The notes under the pieces were generated by a model that worked only from the letters and a program-made list of their open reading frames with translations, did not search any database and was not told the DNA's origin. A program made the position numbers and the translations under genes. From Azolla caroliniana (taxonomy: Eukaryota; Polypodiophyta): DNA of 64,000 bases. Location: NCBI GenBank assembly GCA_043228905.1, contig JBHGNT010000015.1, positions 2,728,001-2,792,000 of the forward strand, read 5' to 3'. This document shows positions 1-12,617 of this stretch, piece by piece; position 1 is the stretch's first letter, and every line of letters starts with the position of its first letter.

Positions 1-964
1 AATTGAGCATGAATTACTCAGTACAACAAAACATGGTCAACTAATACAATTAACATACCAATAACTGGCAAATATATAGCAAAAGACCATTGATCCATTA
101 TAGGCACTGTAATTAAAGACATAAGACAAGAACAGAAGTTCAATATCTGTCGACACCACCACAGCAGAGAAAATGAAGGGTGGCAAGATGTGGCCTGTGC
201 AACAGGAACAACTCAACTAAAAGTCAAGTTTAGCAAGCAGTAGATTCAGACAATTTCCAATAATTGCATCGACTAATATGTAGGTAATGTCATTTACCAA
301 ACATTGTAGTTAACTACATCTGCATTGTTAAGATCATCACAATCACAGAAGACAAAATAATACTAAGCAATAACATGTGCTATTGGGAATTATACACTCC
401 TAAAACTAACATTAGTGATTGTAACCTATTTTCCCTAATTATGATTCTCATTTTGTCACTACACACTTGCAAACCTAGACACGTGTAGGCCATGTATATG
501 AAGTAAACATGTAGGCCATGTATATGAATGAAGTAATTTCTGTTCAATATGAAGAAGTCATCCCAGAAAATGGAAGGCAGGAGTATCATTATATATCTTT
601 CAACCGATAGGTAGGTAATTACACAAAATCATGAATTAAAAACAGTAGGTAAAGCAACTGAGATACGCCCAGATTACCACTATTACATGATAGGATCGGA
701 TTAAAAAGTACATAAACATTACCAAGCTTGCAGAACTCCTCAGTACAGAAGAGAGGGGAATGAAATATCGACAACTTGAAATCACTTTTTTAAACAATAC
801 ACTGAAGAAACAATTACCAATATATTAAAAACAAAACTTTGACCAATTTCCTTGAAAATATAGTTATGGAAAACGCATTCGCGCAGTTTCACACAGATAC
901 TTGCACCACATTTTCTCTACTCCCAGAATGAGACTCATAACAAAAAACAGTTCAAAGACCTAGA
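1..964. other. 3' flank of RPS25, no gene seen
   Basis: AT-rich sequence downstream of the RPS25 stop codon. Part of it must be the RPS25 3' UTR. I see no exon, repeat or transposon motif that I can support here. Confidence 0.5.
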
Positions 965-2453
965 CTATGTGTTGGTTGCACGAGTGTAGATTTGCTGATT
1001 CGCATGAGCAGCTACCAACCGAATAGTTCCCTTGGACATCAAGTCCCTGATTGCCTTCCTTGCCAACGATCCATTGATCTTCAAACAACATCCATTGAAA
1101 AACAAAAACTCTTTAATCAAGACATCATCAATTGTATATCAAACAATATCCAAGAAAGGATTGACATCAGGCAATGACAATATGCTGAATTTTCCTCACC
1201 CTCAAGCGATCAGACAGAATTGACGGTGTGATTAGCTTGTACTTGGGAACTTCAGACAGAAGCTTGTCATAGGTAGCTTGGTCAAATAAAACCATGTTGT
1301 TCACCTTCTCCTTTTGCTTTCCCTTGCTCCATTTCTACAGTACAGTTGAGGAATATTTTGATTAATAATAGATAATGCAAAGAGACATCATAAATTTATA
1401 ATTTATTGGTGATATGAGATTGTACTATGACTTATTTGATTCAAAGGAATGGCATATCTTAGGACCATTGTGAATGAAAATTTCAATAATCATAAGTTCA
1501 GAATATGGCACAACTCGTTTGGTCTTACATAAGAAAAAAAAAATTACAAGAACATGCCAGGCTAGTTTCAAATAAATGTTTCGCAATCGGACATTCTTCT
1601 ATTTCTACTTCTTCATTTCTGGAGTAGCCAATGTAGGACAGGAAAAAAAACACCCATCGAACTTACCATTTCACGAACAAGTATATGCCTAACTGGTTAA
1701 TACAAAAAGACGAACGTGAAACATTTTTTCCCCTTCATTGCTTCATAAATGGATAAGGAAAATATATTTTGGTTCTACTTTTAGATGACATAAACAAAAT
1801 AAAACGAACAAAATGTGATCATTAGTTGAGCTACAAGAGCTTGTCAGACAGTTTTGAATGTAGACGAAAGGAAATTTTCTATTTATTTTTGCTCTTAATT
1901 GCTTAAATGTATTACTAAGAAAGGAAATATTGGACAATCCGAGCATAATAAGCCAGAAATTCCAACACACAATCATTCATTTCAGTAGAAATTCGGGAAC
2001 AGCAACATTTGAAAGGATAATGTAGCAGCTTTAAGAGCAACTAAACAGGAAATTCCTTTCGTCCAACTAAATCTCAAGTGAAGTCAGATGTTGCACAAGA
2101 GACGATACCAATACATGAAAATATTGCAAGTTGTGTTTATAGTGGCTCGGTGGAACCCTAGTTCTAGACAAAGGAAACTCTGAACTGCGCGACGAACTAA
2201 ACGAACAAGCTCTTAACGCAAGCATAGTGTACGAATCTTAAGAAAACACAGAAGATTTAAACCAAACGTGAGGCTACAGAAGAAAAGGGAGAAGAGAAGA
2301 GTCCCGACCTTCTTCTTCTGCTTTCCTCCACCACCGCTTTTAGCAGGCTTGGAAGGCGCTGCGGCCTTCTGATCTTTCTTGGGAGCCTGCGGAGAAGAGA
2401 GCATGGAAACAAAGTGTCAGCGGAGATGATAAAACAAAACACCATGAACAAGC

Positions 2454-2497
<44 letters not shown>

Positions 2498-2499
2498 AT
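965..2499 (-). CDS. RPS25: 40S ribosomal protein S25 (eS25)
   Basis: Component of the small subunit of the cytosolic ribosome. Four coding exons on the minus strand: 2497-2499 (only the ATG), 2309-2386, 1200-1334 and 965-1078. They join in phase into 109 residues, the usual length for plant S25 (about 108). Visible family features: N-terminus starting APKK, then a Lys-rich tail ([18 protein letters not shown]), the core [19 protein letters not shown], the winged-helix part [19 protein letters not shown], and the conserved C-terminus [10 protein letters not shown]. Acceptors end in CCGCAG and CTGTAG, and the last donor is GTGAGG. The first donor is GT followed directly by a CT microsatellite. 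The unspliced alternative would start at an ATG at 2402-2404 and read MLSSPQ before APKK; S25 proteins begin MAPKK, so I prefer the spliced start. A telo-box lies about 100 bp upstream. Confidence 0.95.
2457..2495. repeat. (AG)n microsatellite in RPS25 intron 1
   Basis: About 19 perfect AG units. On the gene strand this is a CT run that begins at the GT of the first 5' splice site, so the donor itself reads GTCTCTCT. Confidence 0.95.
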
Positions 2500-2595
2500 G
2501 GAAGCTGTGGAGACGTCTCAGACAAGAGGCAGCAAGCAGCTCCTTTCCTGCGTCGAAGAAAAGAAAAGAAAAGGGAACGAGACGAAGGAGTAAGG

Positions 2596-2604
2596 AAACC
2601 CTAA
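2596..2604 (+). promoter_or_regulatory. Telo-box upstream of RPS25
   Basis: AAACCCTAA on the plus strand, 97 bp upstream of the RPS25 ATG. Telo-boxes of this sequence are a known promoter element of plant ribosomal-protein genes and work in either orientation. Its role here is inferred from position. Confidence 0.6.
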
Positions 2605-2613
2605 ATTTCCCTT

Positions 2614-2649
<36 letters not shown>
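2614..2649. repeat. (TA)n(TG)n compound microsatellite
   Basis: A TA run (2614-2632) merges into a TG run (to 2649), just upstream of the RPS25 telo-box. Confidence 0.95.
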
Positions 2650-5001
2650 ATCTTTTTTCCTATGATGGGTGTGTGAGATTCAATGAAGAAGAAGGGCTCC
2701 TACTATGTATCTATTTCTTTCATAATGTAATCGCATTCGCATTCGAGAATGTTTTCAATCATTCGAATATGGTAAACACCCTCGACGTATGGTCAATAGC
2801 ATACTTTTGTATATTGATTATTTGTTATAATGTAAATTTGTTTTTAAGTGAAAAAGTGAAGAAAAAAAAAAACATAAGAATGTTTTGGTAACCTACGCAT
2901 TCGTTATCATTCGTATGAACCACGAATGATTGCCTGTGCATTCGTGTATATTACGTACTACGATGTATCTCACAAATATGGCCTCCTTGTATTCCTAAAT
3001 TCTCAAATATCTATCAATGCTTCAATACATATATGTTTTTTTGGATCATATTTAATTTCTCTACCCACAAATGTATATATACATATAGCCTTCCTTCTTC
3101 TTCGATTTGGCCTGAGCTCCACACAGTTTGATGAAACGGGTCATGTGTGGATTTTAAAGACTATATGGATTGAATGCAACATCTATGTGCTCGTTTCTAG
3201 TAGTACTCTGTGGTTGAATTTTAGGATACCGAGTTGCTTGAGCGATGCTTGCATTCTCCGCGTGCTTATTTACTGATCGACATCTGTGTGCATACCAGAT
3301 GGAGCGTTCTTAGAATGTCCTACCTTTAAATGTTTAGATGGATATATGTGTCACTTATATCAATTTGCCATTTTTCCGATCGACATCTGTGTGCATACCA
3401 GATGGAGCATTCTTAGAATGTCCTACCTTTAAATGTTTAGATGGATACATGTGTCACTTATATCAATTTGCCATTTTTCCTATTGCATCGGAGGTAGCTT
3501 TGTGCGGCTACTAACTTTTGTTCATGAATATTAGGATTGTGAGAATATGTACATGATCCTTTTCTATATCATCATGTTTCATAATGAATGCCAACCCATA
3601 TAACAAAGAGCTAATAAGAAAGTATGATTGTCCTAAGCTACTACAACTTTCTTTGGCACGTAACAAAGTGGCCAATTGATTTGTTTAAATACCTAGCATA
3701 ATAGATCAATGTAAGGATGACAACCATTGTGCGCGTTATGATATCGAGCCTAAACACAAATAGTTCAATGTGACATCGTGTATAAAAGAGGAACGTGTGA
3801 CAATGAAAACAAATTAACAATCAGTCATCTATTGATACACAAATGGTAGTCCTTTTTCTCTCCAAAAGTAGAATAGTAAAGTCATAACAAGCAAGAAACC
3901 TTGTGTAAGGCTTCTTCTTACAGTCTCGCTCTCAAATCATGTTCATGGCTAAAACCAAACACACCAACGTTCATACAAAACAAATGCTTGAGTAGCAATG
4001 TAAAGGCTTCCATGCCCATTGTTCTTTCAATGAGATTGTACATACTTGGGTGCAATTTCGTTGCTTGCATGTTGAGGAATATTTGTCCCCTCTCAAGATT
4101 TCAAGCATTAGAGGTATGTTGCTTGTAACCAATACAACTCATGGCACATCAACATGTTATTTCACAATAAATGACGTTGTGGCACATTGATGCGCACTTG
4201 TATATATATCCTCCAATGTTTACCATTGTTGTTATGGCCATAAACTCACGAACTGATTCGCTAGTTGATTTTGATGGGCAATGGTAGGATGGACTGACAC
4301 TATCATGGGATTTGAGACAAACCCATGTGAGCCTATAACATGGGAACATGTGGTGGCGGTGGTGGCTAGGAGAGTCATCGATATCAAGCTTTTAAAAGAT
4401 GACCGACAACCCCTTCACCGTGGGGCATCTTGAGGTGTTATTGTTGAGGCAAAGCTCTTGTGTTCGGTCTGTTTTTTCAGCAACCAAGGTACAATGGGTG
4501 GTATGTGGACACCGATAGGCATTTTGTTGGTTCTCATGGCTTGCACTCAGCGTGGTAGCTAGTTAATCGCCCTTAATCTATCCATCCATCCATTCTTTGT
4601 TCTTCTTGTTCTTCTTCTTAATCTCTGATTCGTTTGTTTTTTGTTTCTTCTTCTTAATATTCGATCCGTTCGTTTTTTCTTTCTTTCTTCTTAATTTATG
4701 GTTCCTTTTTTTTTTCTTTCATCTCCTTAATCTTCAGATTCCTTCTATTTTTTTTGCTCGGCATTAGTTTGAGACCAATGTTTGTCGATGAAATATTCAA
4801 GTGTGTGTACACAAATGTTATGTCCCAAGTGAAAGTAAAGAAAGTGGCCATCCCTCTCAAATCTCACCGTAGCGTCAAGAAGAAGCTTCACAAAACGTTC
4901 ATACACTAACTAAAACCCAAAAGAATATATGTAACGTGAATAGACTTTAGGCAGACAGACTAGGCCTAGTTTTATAGTTTGCCCTAATTATACAAGCTTC
5001 A
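2650..5001. other. Intergenic region between RPS25 and RPL9
   Basis: No exon that I recognise. Apart from the 103-bp tandem duplication listed separately, it is AT-rich unique sequence with ATTCG-rich stretches near 2725-2950 and T/C-rich tracts near 4600-4760. A GTG-started open frame at 2926-3276 has no recognisable motif. Confidence 0.5.
3275..3480. repeat. 103-bp tandem duplication, two copies
   Basis: Copies at 3275-3377 and 3378-3480 begin GATCGACATCTGTGTGC and end CCATTTTTCC. I count two mismatches, so the duplication is recent. Confidence 0.95.
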
Positions 5002-5010
5002 AAACCCTAA
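5002..5010 (+). promoter_or_regulatory. Telo-box upstream of RPL9
   Basis: AAACCCTAA located 110 bp upstream of the RPL9 ATG, in or near the 5' UTR. It is the same motif as upstream of the divergent RPS25 gene. Confidence 0.65.
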
Positions 5011-5119
5011 TTCTCCTGCCCCCGTTTCCATCGCCGTCTTCTTCATCGACGTCGTCCTTTTCCGTCTTCTCCTCCCTCTTCTGCAGATCTCCTCCTGCTT
5101 CTGCCACCAATCTGCAGAG

Positions 5120-6861
5120 ATGAAGACCATCCTCGCTTCGCAGACCATGGACATCCCTTCGGGTGTCAAGGTCGAGATCAAAGCCAAACAGATCCGCGTC
5201 ACCGGTCCCCGTGGACAGCTAACTCGCAATTTCAAGCACCTCAACTTAGACCTCCAGATGATCGAAGGAGGTACTAAGCTTAAGGTTGAAGCTTGGTTTG
5301 GCTCTCGCAAAACAATGGCCGCCATTCGAACCGCGCTTAGCCATGTCCAGAACCTCATCACTGGCGTCACCAAAGGTTATCAATACAAGATGAGATTTGT
5401 GTATGCTCATTTTCCTATCAATGCGAGCATCTCGTCCTCCAAAGATAACATCGAAATCAGGAATTTCCTCGGTGAAAAACGGGTGTGTTGAACGTTTCCC
5501 CCCTTTTTCCCTCTCATATAAATTTGGTTTTATCATGATCTTGTTTCGTTATCTATAAATATTCGATACTTACATACGCACCACTCTTATCTGAGAACCG
5601 TGTTTTTGTTAAATAAAGGAGTTTTCATTGATATCCCTGGAAAAGTAGGAAATTTTTGGAAGAAATCATAAAATTTCTTGAAAATGTTGTACTTTGGTTT
5701 TGCTATCTAATTTTTTTTGATACGTACAATCTCGTATGATTGAACTTTTAAAAGCAAGCATGAAAACGTTTATCATACAGCAGTTTAGCTTTAGCATCCT
5801 GAAGTGATTTGTTTTGGATACTAAAGAAATAACAAAGTATAGAGCTAATTTACTTCGTAAGAAACAAGTGATCCTGTAATTCTAGATATGCTTATCATCG
5901 AAGGATGTATATTTTACTTCTAGGTCATGGATTGCACTACCAAGAAGTGAGTGAAAATTTCATACCTGTGTTATTTTCCTGCGACCAAATTGGAGTTTTT
6001 TTCCACCTTAATTCAGTCTTATTTAAATTGATTATATATTTTATGATTCAAAAGTGTTCGAGAATCATTAAGAATTTTTTATGCTATACACTTTACATGC
6101 AAAAGTTAAACGAGGAATTATTCTTCCGTTCATTGAATGTGAGAATCCCTTCAATGGATTCTTAAATCATGATACATCGAAAAGTTTTCTGAGCATTGAT
6201 TCACTGTGTTTATTATGAGCAAAACTAGATTTTGTTGAGCTTTCTAATTATGAATTTGTTTTTGAAGATTTTTGGCATTCACAATGCTAATGTTTCTATA
6301 TGTGAAGAGGTATGAATAGCTGTAGTATGATGTCTCTCTACACGTCTAAAATTTATTTGTAAATGTGTTTGAGCCTTATCCTCGTGGAAGATGCTGCACG
6401 TATTACATTTTAAACTGGTTATGACATATATTGTTTTTTTCTCAGCTTATTCATTTCCCAGTAATTTCATTTCTATTTTTCGATATATCTTAACTTCCAC
6501 TTTTTGACATGTAGGTCCGCAAGGTAGACATGTTGGGAGGTGTTACCGTAACTCGATCAGATAAGGTCAAGGATGAACTAGTATTGGAAGGAAATGATAT
6601 TGAACTTGTTTCACGTTCGTGTGCTCTCATCAATCAGGTATTTATATCTTCAGTTACTATATAGGAGTTGATGTTTTAAATGATGTAATTTATCCTACGA
6701 AGAAATCTTCTGATTTTTCCCCCTACTCTCTACAAAATGTTATTCTTTCTAATCATTACTCTTTTGGTTTGTAGAAATGCCACGTGAAGAAGAAGGATAT
6801 CAGAAAGTTTCTTGATGGTATTTATGTTAGTGAGAAGGGTACAATGGCTGTTGAAGAGTAG
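5120..6861 (+). CDS. RPL9: 60S ribosomal protein L9 (uL6)
   Basis: Component of the large subunit of the cytosolic ribosome; uL6 sits near the GTPase-associated centre. Three coding exons: 5120-5482, 6515-6637 and 6775-6861. All junctions are phase 0, giving 190 residues; plant L9 is about 194. Motifs along the protein: N-terminal [87 protein letters not shown], then SCALINQ and the last exon [20 protein letters not shown]. Donors are GTGTGT and GTATTT, and both acceptors end in GTAG. The ATG at 5120 is the family start. The 5' leader is pyrimidine-rich, as usual for ribosomal-protein mRNAs. The gene is head-to-head with RPS25, 2.6 kb apart. Confidence 0.97.
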
Positions 6862-9443
6862 ATTTCTCCCATTGTTCACATTGAGTATAGAATTAACATT
6901 TTGGTTTTCTTTTTTGTGGAAGAGCTGTTTCAAAATTTATAGAATTTAGTAGGTTTCTCCTTGTTTCCTTCTGGTATTTCGGTATTGTCTTTTGTTTTAT
7001 TTGTTGTATATTCAAATGTTTTGAGGTTTTTTAATGTGCTCCATGTAGGATGGCCTAGATCGAATATCCATTTTACACTACCTTTTGGCTTTTCTAGTTG
7101 AGAGTGGCTAATTCTATTGTCTACATAAAGTAATGATGAACTATTGGCACCTGGATGGGTTTGCAGTGCTGGAGTAGAGCTAGTCTAATTTGTTTTGATG
7201 ATTGAATCTTAGTTCGTAGATATTTTTCATGTATTGTTTTGAGTTATGTCCATAGGATGCATCTGCCACACCTTAAGTTGTAGAATTTGATTTAGTTTAT
7301 GTTCCCTAGAAATGTAATTTATTTGAAAAGAACATAGCGTTTAGTATATGTCGTCCAGTACAAAGGAATTAGTTGTATGAGCTTTTCCATATCACTGTTT
7401 ATGTTTTCCATTTTGCGGTTGTAAATAGCTGTCTCATTTCTACCATAACATCTGTTTGGTATTGAGCTCATTTCAAGTGATGATCCTCACTGTTATTTTT
7501 GTTAATAGCAAAGATGTGTTCATACAGAAGCTTCTTCCCTCTCAACGTTTGTTAATGTTTAAATGTTCATGGCATAAGAAAATCTTCTCATTGTTGCTCT
7601 TGTAAATTGATGATGTGATGATGTATGGTTACTGTATTATCCAAGCAACAAAATGCATATTCTTCATTATGATGTTGAGGCTCATAAAAGGCCAAATTGC
7701 CATTATGATTATAAAGAGTATATACCTTGCTTCTATTGTTATTGTAATTCAACCTTCAAGAGATGACAAACGGATTATGAAAAAAGAGTGGTTTTATGGT
7801 CCTTATGTGCGAGATATTAATGATGTGTTGTCAAAGGGTGTGGACAAGATTGTGAATGACATTGACAAATGAATCTTTGTAGTATGTAGATGAAAATGGA
7901 GATTGCACAATGGCCATGAAGGTGATATAATTGATGATCATACAAAAAAGAAACTATATTTTTTAGTAACTTCTTGAGGTTATATAAACAGGGGAAACAT
8001 AATATGAAACCATAAATCAGATGCCATTAGTAATGTTGGACAAGGATACCAACCATTTGATTGCCTGTTTTTTTCATGGTCGGTCTAGGAAAATTGTTGG
8101 GGTTTGTACTCAGTGTCCATCTGTTGCATGTGGTCATCTATTAAAAAATGTCATTTAAATGCACATTCCACAATTACAGTACCTTTAAGGAAGCAAAAGG
8201 AAATGAAATAGTTAGAGATGTAATTACTATGGCCTTGGGCGATAATTGATACCTATGCAAGGGTTTCCAAAATTATTGTGTTGAGTTCATAGCTACTCCC
8301 TTGGTAATTCGTAACATATGAGTTTGGGTTATTCCTTTTATGTAATAAAGCATAATCTTTCTCTTAGATTTGCAGCTTGCAAATTTATAGAAACGAGATC
8401 TACTTGGCCAAAAGAGACTTCATAAAACTGTTTCACTTTGGTCCCATAAGTCATGTTTGACTTTCGAGATAGATTATAATATCTATCTATCTCCCAATTG
8501 TCCAAATGATTCATTGGTGACCGCCAAATTAGTACAAAATACCGAGTTGCGAAATTGACATCCCTCTCTCTAATTGACCTCCAAGGAAGATAGTAAAATT
8601 GATTTATGTAAGCCTAGTGCATAAAATAGAAAATGTGCCCGTCCTTGCCACCTTCACAATGAGAGTGCTTACCCATCATGTGATATCAATAATTGAACAA
8701 AAACTTATGAAATATTTTCTTGGCGAATGTGAGTTGCCGGCTTTGTCATTTTCAAATAACTATTATTATGGCTACCCATGCTATATCATAAGTTCTACCT
8801 TTATAACGGTTGTTAAATTGGTGACTAGCATTGACAGTATATGTGCCAATTCTTTTCCTCCATTAGATTTAGTTTTATCATCGAACAAAATTCTGAGGAG
8901 AATTGAATGGAAAGATCTAAAATCTACATCCTAATACTAGATGGAGTCACATTTGGTCCATAGGCCATGTTTAGCCCTCAAGGACACTAGTAGATATACT
9001 TATCGATGTATGGACCTCTCTCTTAGTAAATAGTTTTCGGTTTCTCGGTGTTCGTATAAATAGTTTCTTTAGAGATTATTGATCTTCATTCAGCTTCGCC
9101 ACACACTTTGCAACTACTTTGCTTTAAGTGCGCGTGTGTGGGCGTGCCGTGTGGAAACAAATTTATAAAGACAAGTGTTGGGTTGATAATAGGTCTCTTA
9201 CTTTGATGCATCAACCAAATAAATTAGACAAGGCTTGTTGGAGCTTTTTCTCACATGGAAAACTTTGTATCTAAAGAAAGTTGTTAATTTCATGGTATGC
9301 ATGAGCAAGGATTGCAGCGATAATGATGGTGGTTTTCCCAACTTAGGTACCAATGTCTCATGAGCTATTTATAGAGAAATCTGTCTTTCTCTGTCACACA
9401 TAGCGCTCCTCCCTTGGATGTTCAACTATCTATTTGTATTACT
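6862..9443. other. Intergenic region, no gene recognised
   Basis: AT-rich sequence downstream of RPL9. Open frames at 7615-7872 and 8599-8934 have no family motif, codon pattern or flanking splice logic that I can support. A TATA-like CTATTTATAG occurs near 9365-9374, about 75 bp before the next ATG. Confidence 0.45.
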
Positions 9444-10031
9444 ATGGCACCCTTCATAGCTATTTCTTTCTTCCTCCTCCTCACAATCTCAGCCTTTGGC
9501 TCACCTGAAGTTGGGAATCGTGAGAAACCATCCACTATTCACAAGTATCGGCCTCAATTCATAACAATTAGCAAGGTGTATACAAAAGGGTTCATAAATT
9601 GACCCATTATCATTGTTTAATTGATGTAAAGAATGTTATGCAATTTCGGATTTGAACTTGATTCTTTGTGGCAGGAGCTATTAGATGGAGGAGGAGGCAC
9701 CAAAAAGAAGAAGAAATATAACATGAAGAAGGATATGATGGATTGGGCCATGTTGGGCAATGGCACAAAGGTGCCCATATTTCCAATGGCAACATTAGAT
9801 GACAAGTTCAACATTAAGAAGAAGTGGAAGAGAAGAAGATTTTTTGCAAGTAGTAATGGTAATAGTAGTAGTAGTAGCTTTCACACTTGCTCCCTTTGCC
9901 TATGTTGTGATGGCAACCAAAGCATTTGTACTAAAGTTCCTTGTTGCTTCTCCATTGTCTGCAATGTTCCCAACCTTCCTTTCGGCCTTTGCTCGTTCAC
10001 ACCATCCACTTGCAATTGCCTCTCTTGCTAA
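9444..10031 (+). CDS. Small secreted cysteine-rich protein (hypothetical)
   Basis: Two-exon model: 9444-9575 and 9675-10031, phase 0, donor AAG|GTGTAT and acceptor GTGGCAG, giving 162 residues. The first 20 residues (MAPFIAISFFLLLTISAFGS) look like a signal peptide. A Lys/Arg-rich middle (TKKKKKYNMKK, KKKWKRRR) and a Ser run lead to a C-terminal domain of about 50 residues with 12 cysteines spaced C-x2-C-x-CC-x6-C-x4-CC-x4-C-x9-C-x6-C-x-C-x2-C, ending at the stop. This pattern, with NLPFGLCSF-like context, resembles a plant family of small secreted proteins that I recall under a DUF name (DUF7866); that link is from memory. The intron-retained reading stops soon after exon 1. A TATA-like CTATTTATAG lies about 75 bp upstream. 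Function unknown. Confidence 0.6.
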
Positions 10032-12617
10032 CTCTTATTAAACCCCGTACATTGCTCTTCCAGTATTTCCATTCGATACACTCATGTTCGACCTAGTCTC
10101 CCAATTATTTTAGACATGAGTTCCTCCATTATCTCTTACATGCATTCTTATTATTATATGCATTTGATGTATGAATGCTCAAGTATCTACACTTTCCATG
10201 AACTTACATACATACATTGGTTCCCCATCTTAGTTCCTAACCCATTTCGTAGTTGTCACGTAACTTGCACTCTTTCACCCCATCTCGTCATTGTGCGTTA
10301 TGTAAATTGCTCTCGAAGAGAAGTTTGTTTTTCATTGCTAGTTACATCCATTGGTGGTTGGAATACTATTTGAGTAACCTATTATTTGTGTTTCTTCTCT
10401 TCTTTCTTAAAGAAAAATCATTATCAAGCCAAAGAGATTGTGGCATTGGAGTAGTTGTGTATGGAAGGCATGGTGACAAGCAAGATCGTGGGGCATTATA
10501 TGCTTTTGAATGTTCTTGTATATTTGTGGGAAATGTTTTTGGTTATCTTGGATTGGTCAGAGTTTTTGTCTTCTTTAAATGTTTGACAGAGTTCTCTTTT
10601 ATGAAAGACAACCAAACAAAGACAAAAAATCATGTGTGCTAAAAACTTATTTCTTCCCTTGTTTGCATTAAAGTTCATGTCCTACGATACTATCTTGAGC
10701 TCCTCGCTCTCGCTTTCTTCATTACCCTTTGATCACGTTGCATAATTATTTTCACTTCTTATGTAGCGAAAATGTGTCAATGCCAATGACAAGAATCCAA
10801 AGTTTAGGAGCAAATTATTAATGTCTGTGATTGCAAACTAAAGTTATCACTTTGTTAACATTCCATTATCATTGTTTACGTTGAGAAAACTATGCCAATG
10901 TTATTGTTGTAAAGCCACTAGAATCAAATTATTTGAAGTTCAAACCTATCATCCTAATAAGAAAAATGTCAACTTCAATTAGGATGACATATTGAATGCA
11001 AAGTTTGGACATTTGAACACAATATCTTTTAATCATGATGTATATAGTTTGGTACGTTGTAGTTGCAATTTGACCTTAGACAGTTGTCACGGATCATCAC
11101 TCTCAAATTGACCTCACATAGCCCTATATAATAAAAATGTCCCATCTAGATGGAATGTCTTTTTTTATGATAATTTTAGTGCTAGTCCATTAATTTACAT
11201 GGATTTGGAAGTTATTTAAGGGATCCCAGATTTGTTTTCAAAGGGATCATTTGCAATGCAGAAGGTGATTAGCTTCTTCATATACCTCTTCCACTAAAGT
11301 CCAAATATCTCTTAATTGTGTCATATATTGAATCCTCATTATATGTACAAACTTCCAATTGTGACATCCTTTTAAATTTACAACTCTCCTCTCTCAAGAT
11401 GCACAAGGTGGAAGCATAACGTGCATGACTAGTGATGCATTCCTTCAATGATGATGTTATATAGCGAACATTCTTATTTGGATCCCAAGGAGCACCCTCC
11501 ACTCTCAAGATAGTGTAAAAGGTCATACCATCAATGTGCTTAAAAGGCCATACCATGGTTAGATCAACCACATGTGTTAGAATATTCAATGTCTTGTCCT
11601 AGTAAAACAGGCTTTTAGCTTATTTGACTACTATTTAAGTGTATTGCACAATCTACAACAACAATTGAATAATCCTCATGACATCACATAACAAAATGCA
11701 TCTTTCACAAGCTATATATAGATGACACATAGAATAGACGCATATGGAAATGTCCCCAAGTCAATATATATTTCCATGTTCCAAGTCAATCTATGATGAT
11801 ACACGTTCCAATAGATATAGATAACTGAGACAATGCATGAGAAAATATACACATCAATAACTTATATGACATGTGTGCTAGTGGACAGATAATTGAAAAT
11901 GCACGAGGAAACAAATTGCCCAAAGAAACATGTACTTCAGAGTGTTTCCATCTGTTAAATAATAGTGTCCATTCCATGTAATCCAAATGCTCAAACAAAA
12001 GAGAGTGCAACTTTGAATGATAAACAAAGCGTGATTGATGGCAAGTAAATTATCATTAAGTTCCACTACAATTAAATGACAATTTAACTTAACTAGAGTC
12101 CATTTTTGATACAGGAATTTTGTCTATACTGCATAATCACCTCTTGTGTTTAACCATGGTTTTACAATACATGCAAGCATCTTAACATAAGTAAAATTAC
12201 ATCACGTTAGAAAAAAGTATTGGAAAAAGTGTTCTCAAAGCATCACAAAGTTGCATATATACTAAATAGGAAGAAAATCTATTACATCTTTCGATTAGCG
12301 TATCCATCATGTTTACAGAATGGATCTTCCCTTTGTATTTGTAGTTATCCATTTTATTTCATAATGCTCTCAAATCTCGCATTATTGCTGCAGCAAAACA
12401 CTTCTCCTAATGTCTGAACAGAAGCATGAATGCAAATGATAAAATCATGTTGTCATAAGCTACCTCATCATGGTCATACTATCTGAATCACAATGAGGAG
12501 ATCGCAATTCAAGTCTCTATTCAACCAAACACAATATTTAATTTCAAAAACGAAACAGGTGAGATTAAAAATCGGTAGAGCAAATTGCTCCAGGCTAAAA
12601 TGCTGAGGAATCTTGAG
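10032..12617. other. Intergenic region, no gene recognised
   Basis: AT-rich. An unbroken minus-strand frame of about 100 codons (11278-11589) has ordinary-looking composition, but I recognise no domain and see no intact gene around it. It may be an old transposon or gene remnant. Confidence 0.4.

Noticed and set aside
2926-3276. 116-codon frame on the plus strand
   Set aside because: Starts with GTG, has no recognisable domain, and lies in AT-rich intergenic DNA overlapping the 103-bp duplication.
8599-8934. 111-codon frame on the plus strand
   Set aside because: No recognisable motif, start or splice context; could be chance.
11278-11589. 103-codon frame on the minus strand
   Set aside because: Ordinary composition but no family recognised and no gene structure around it; left as unassigned.
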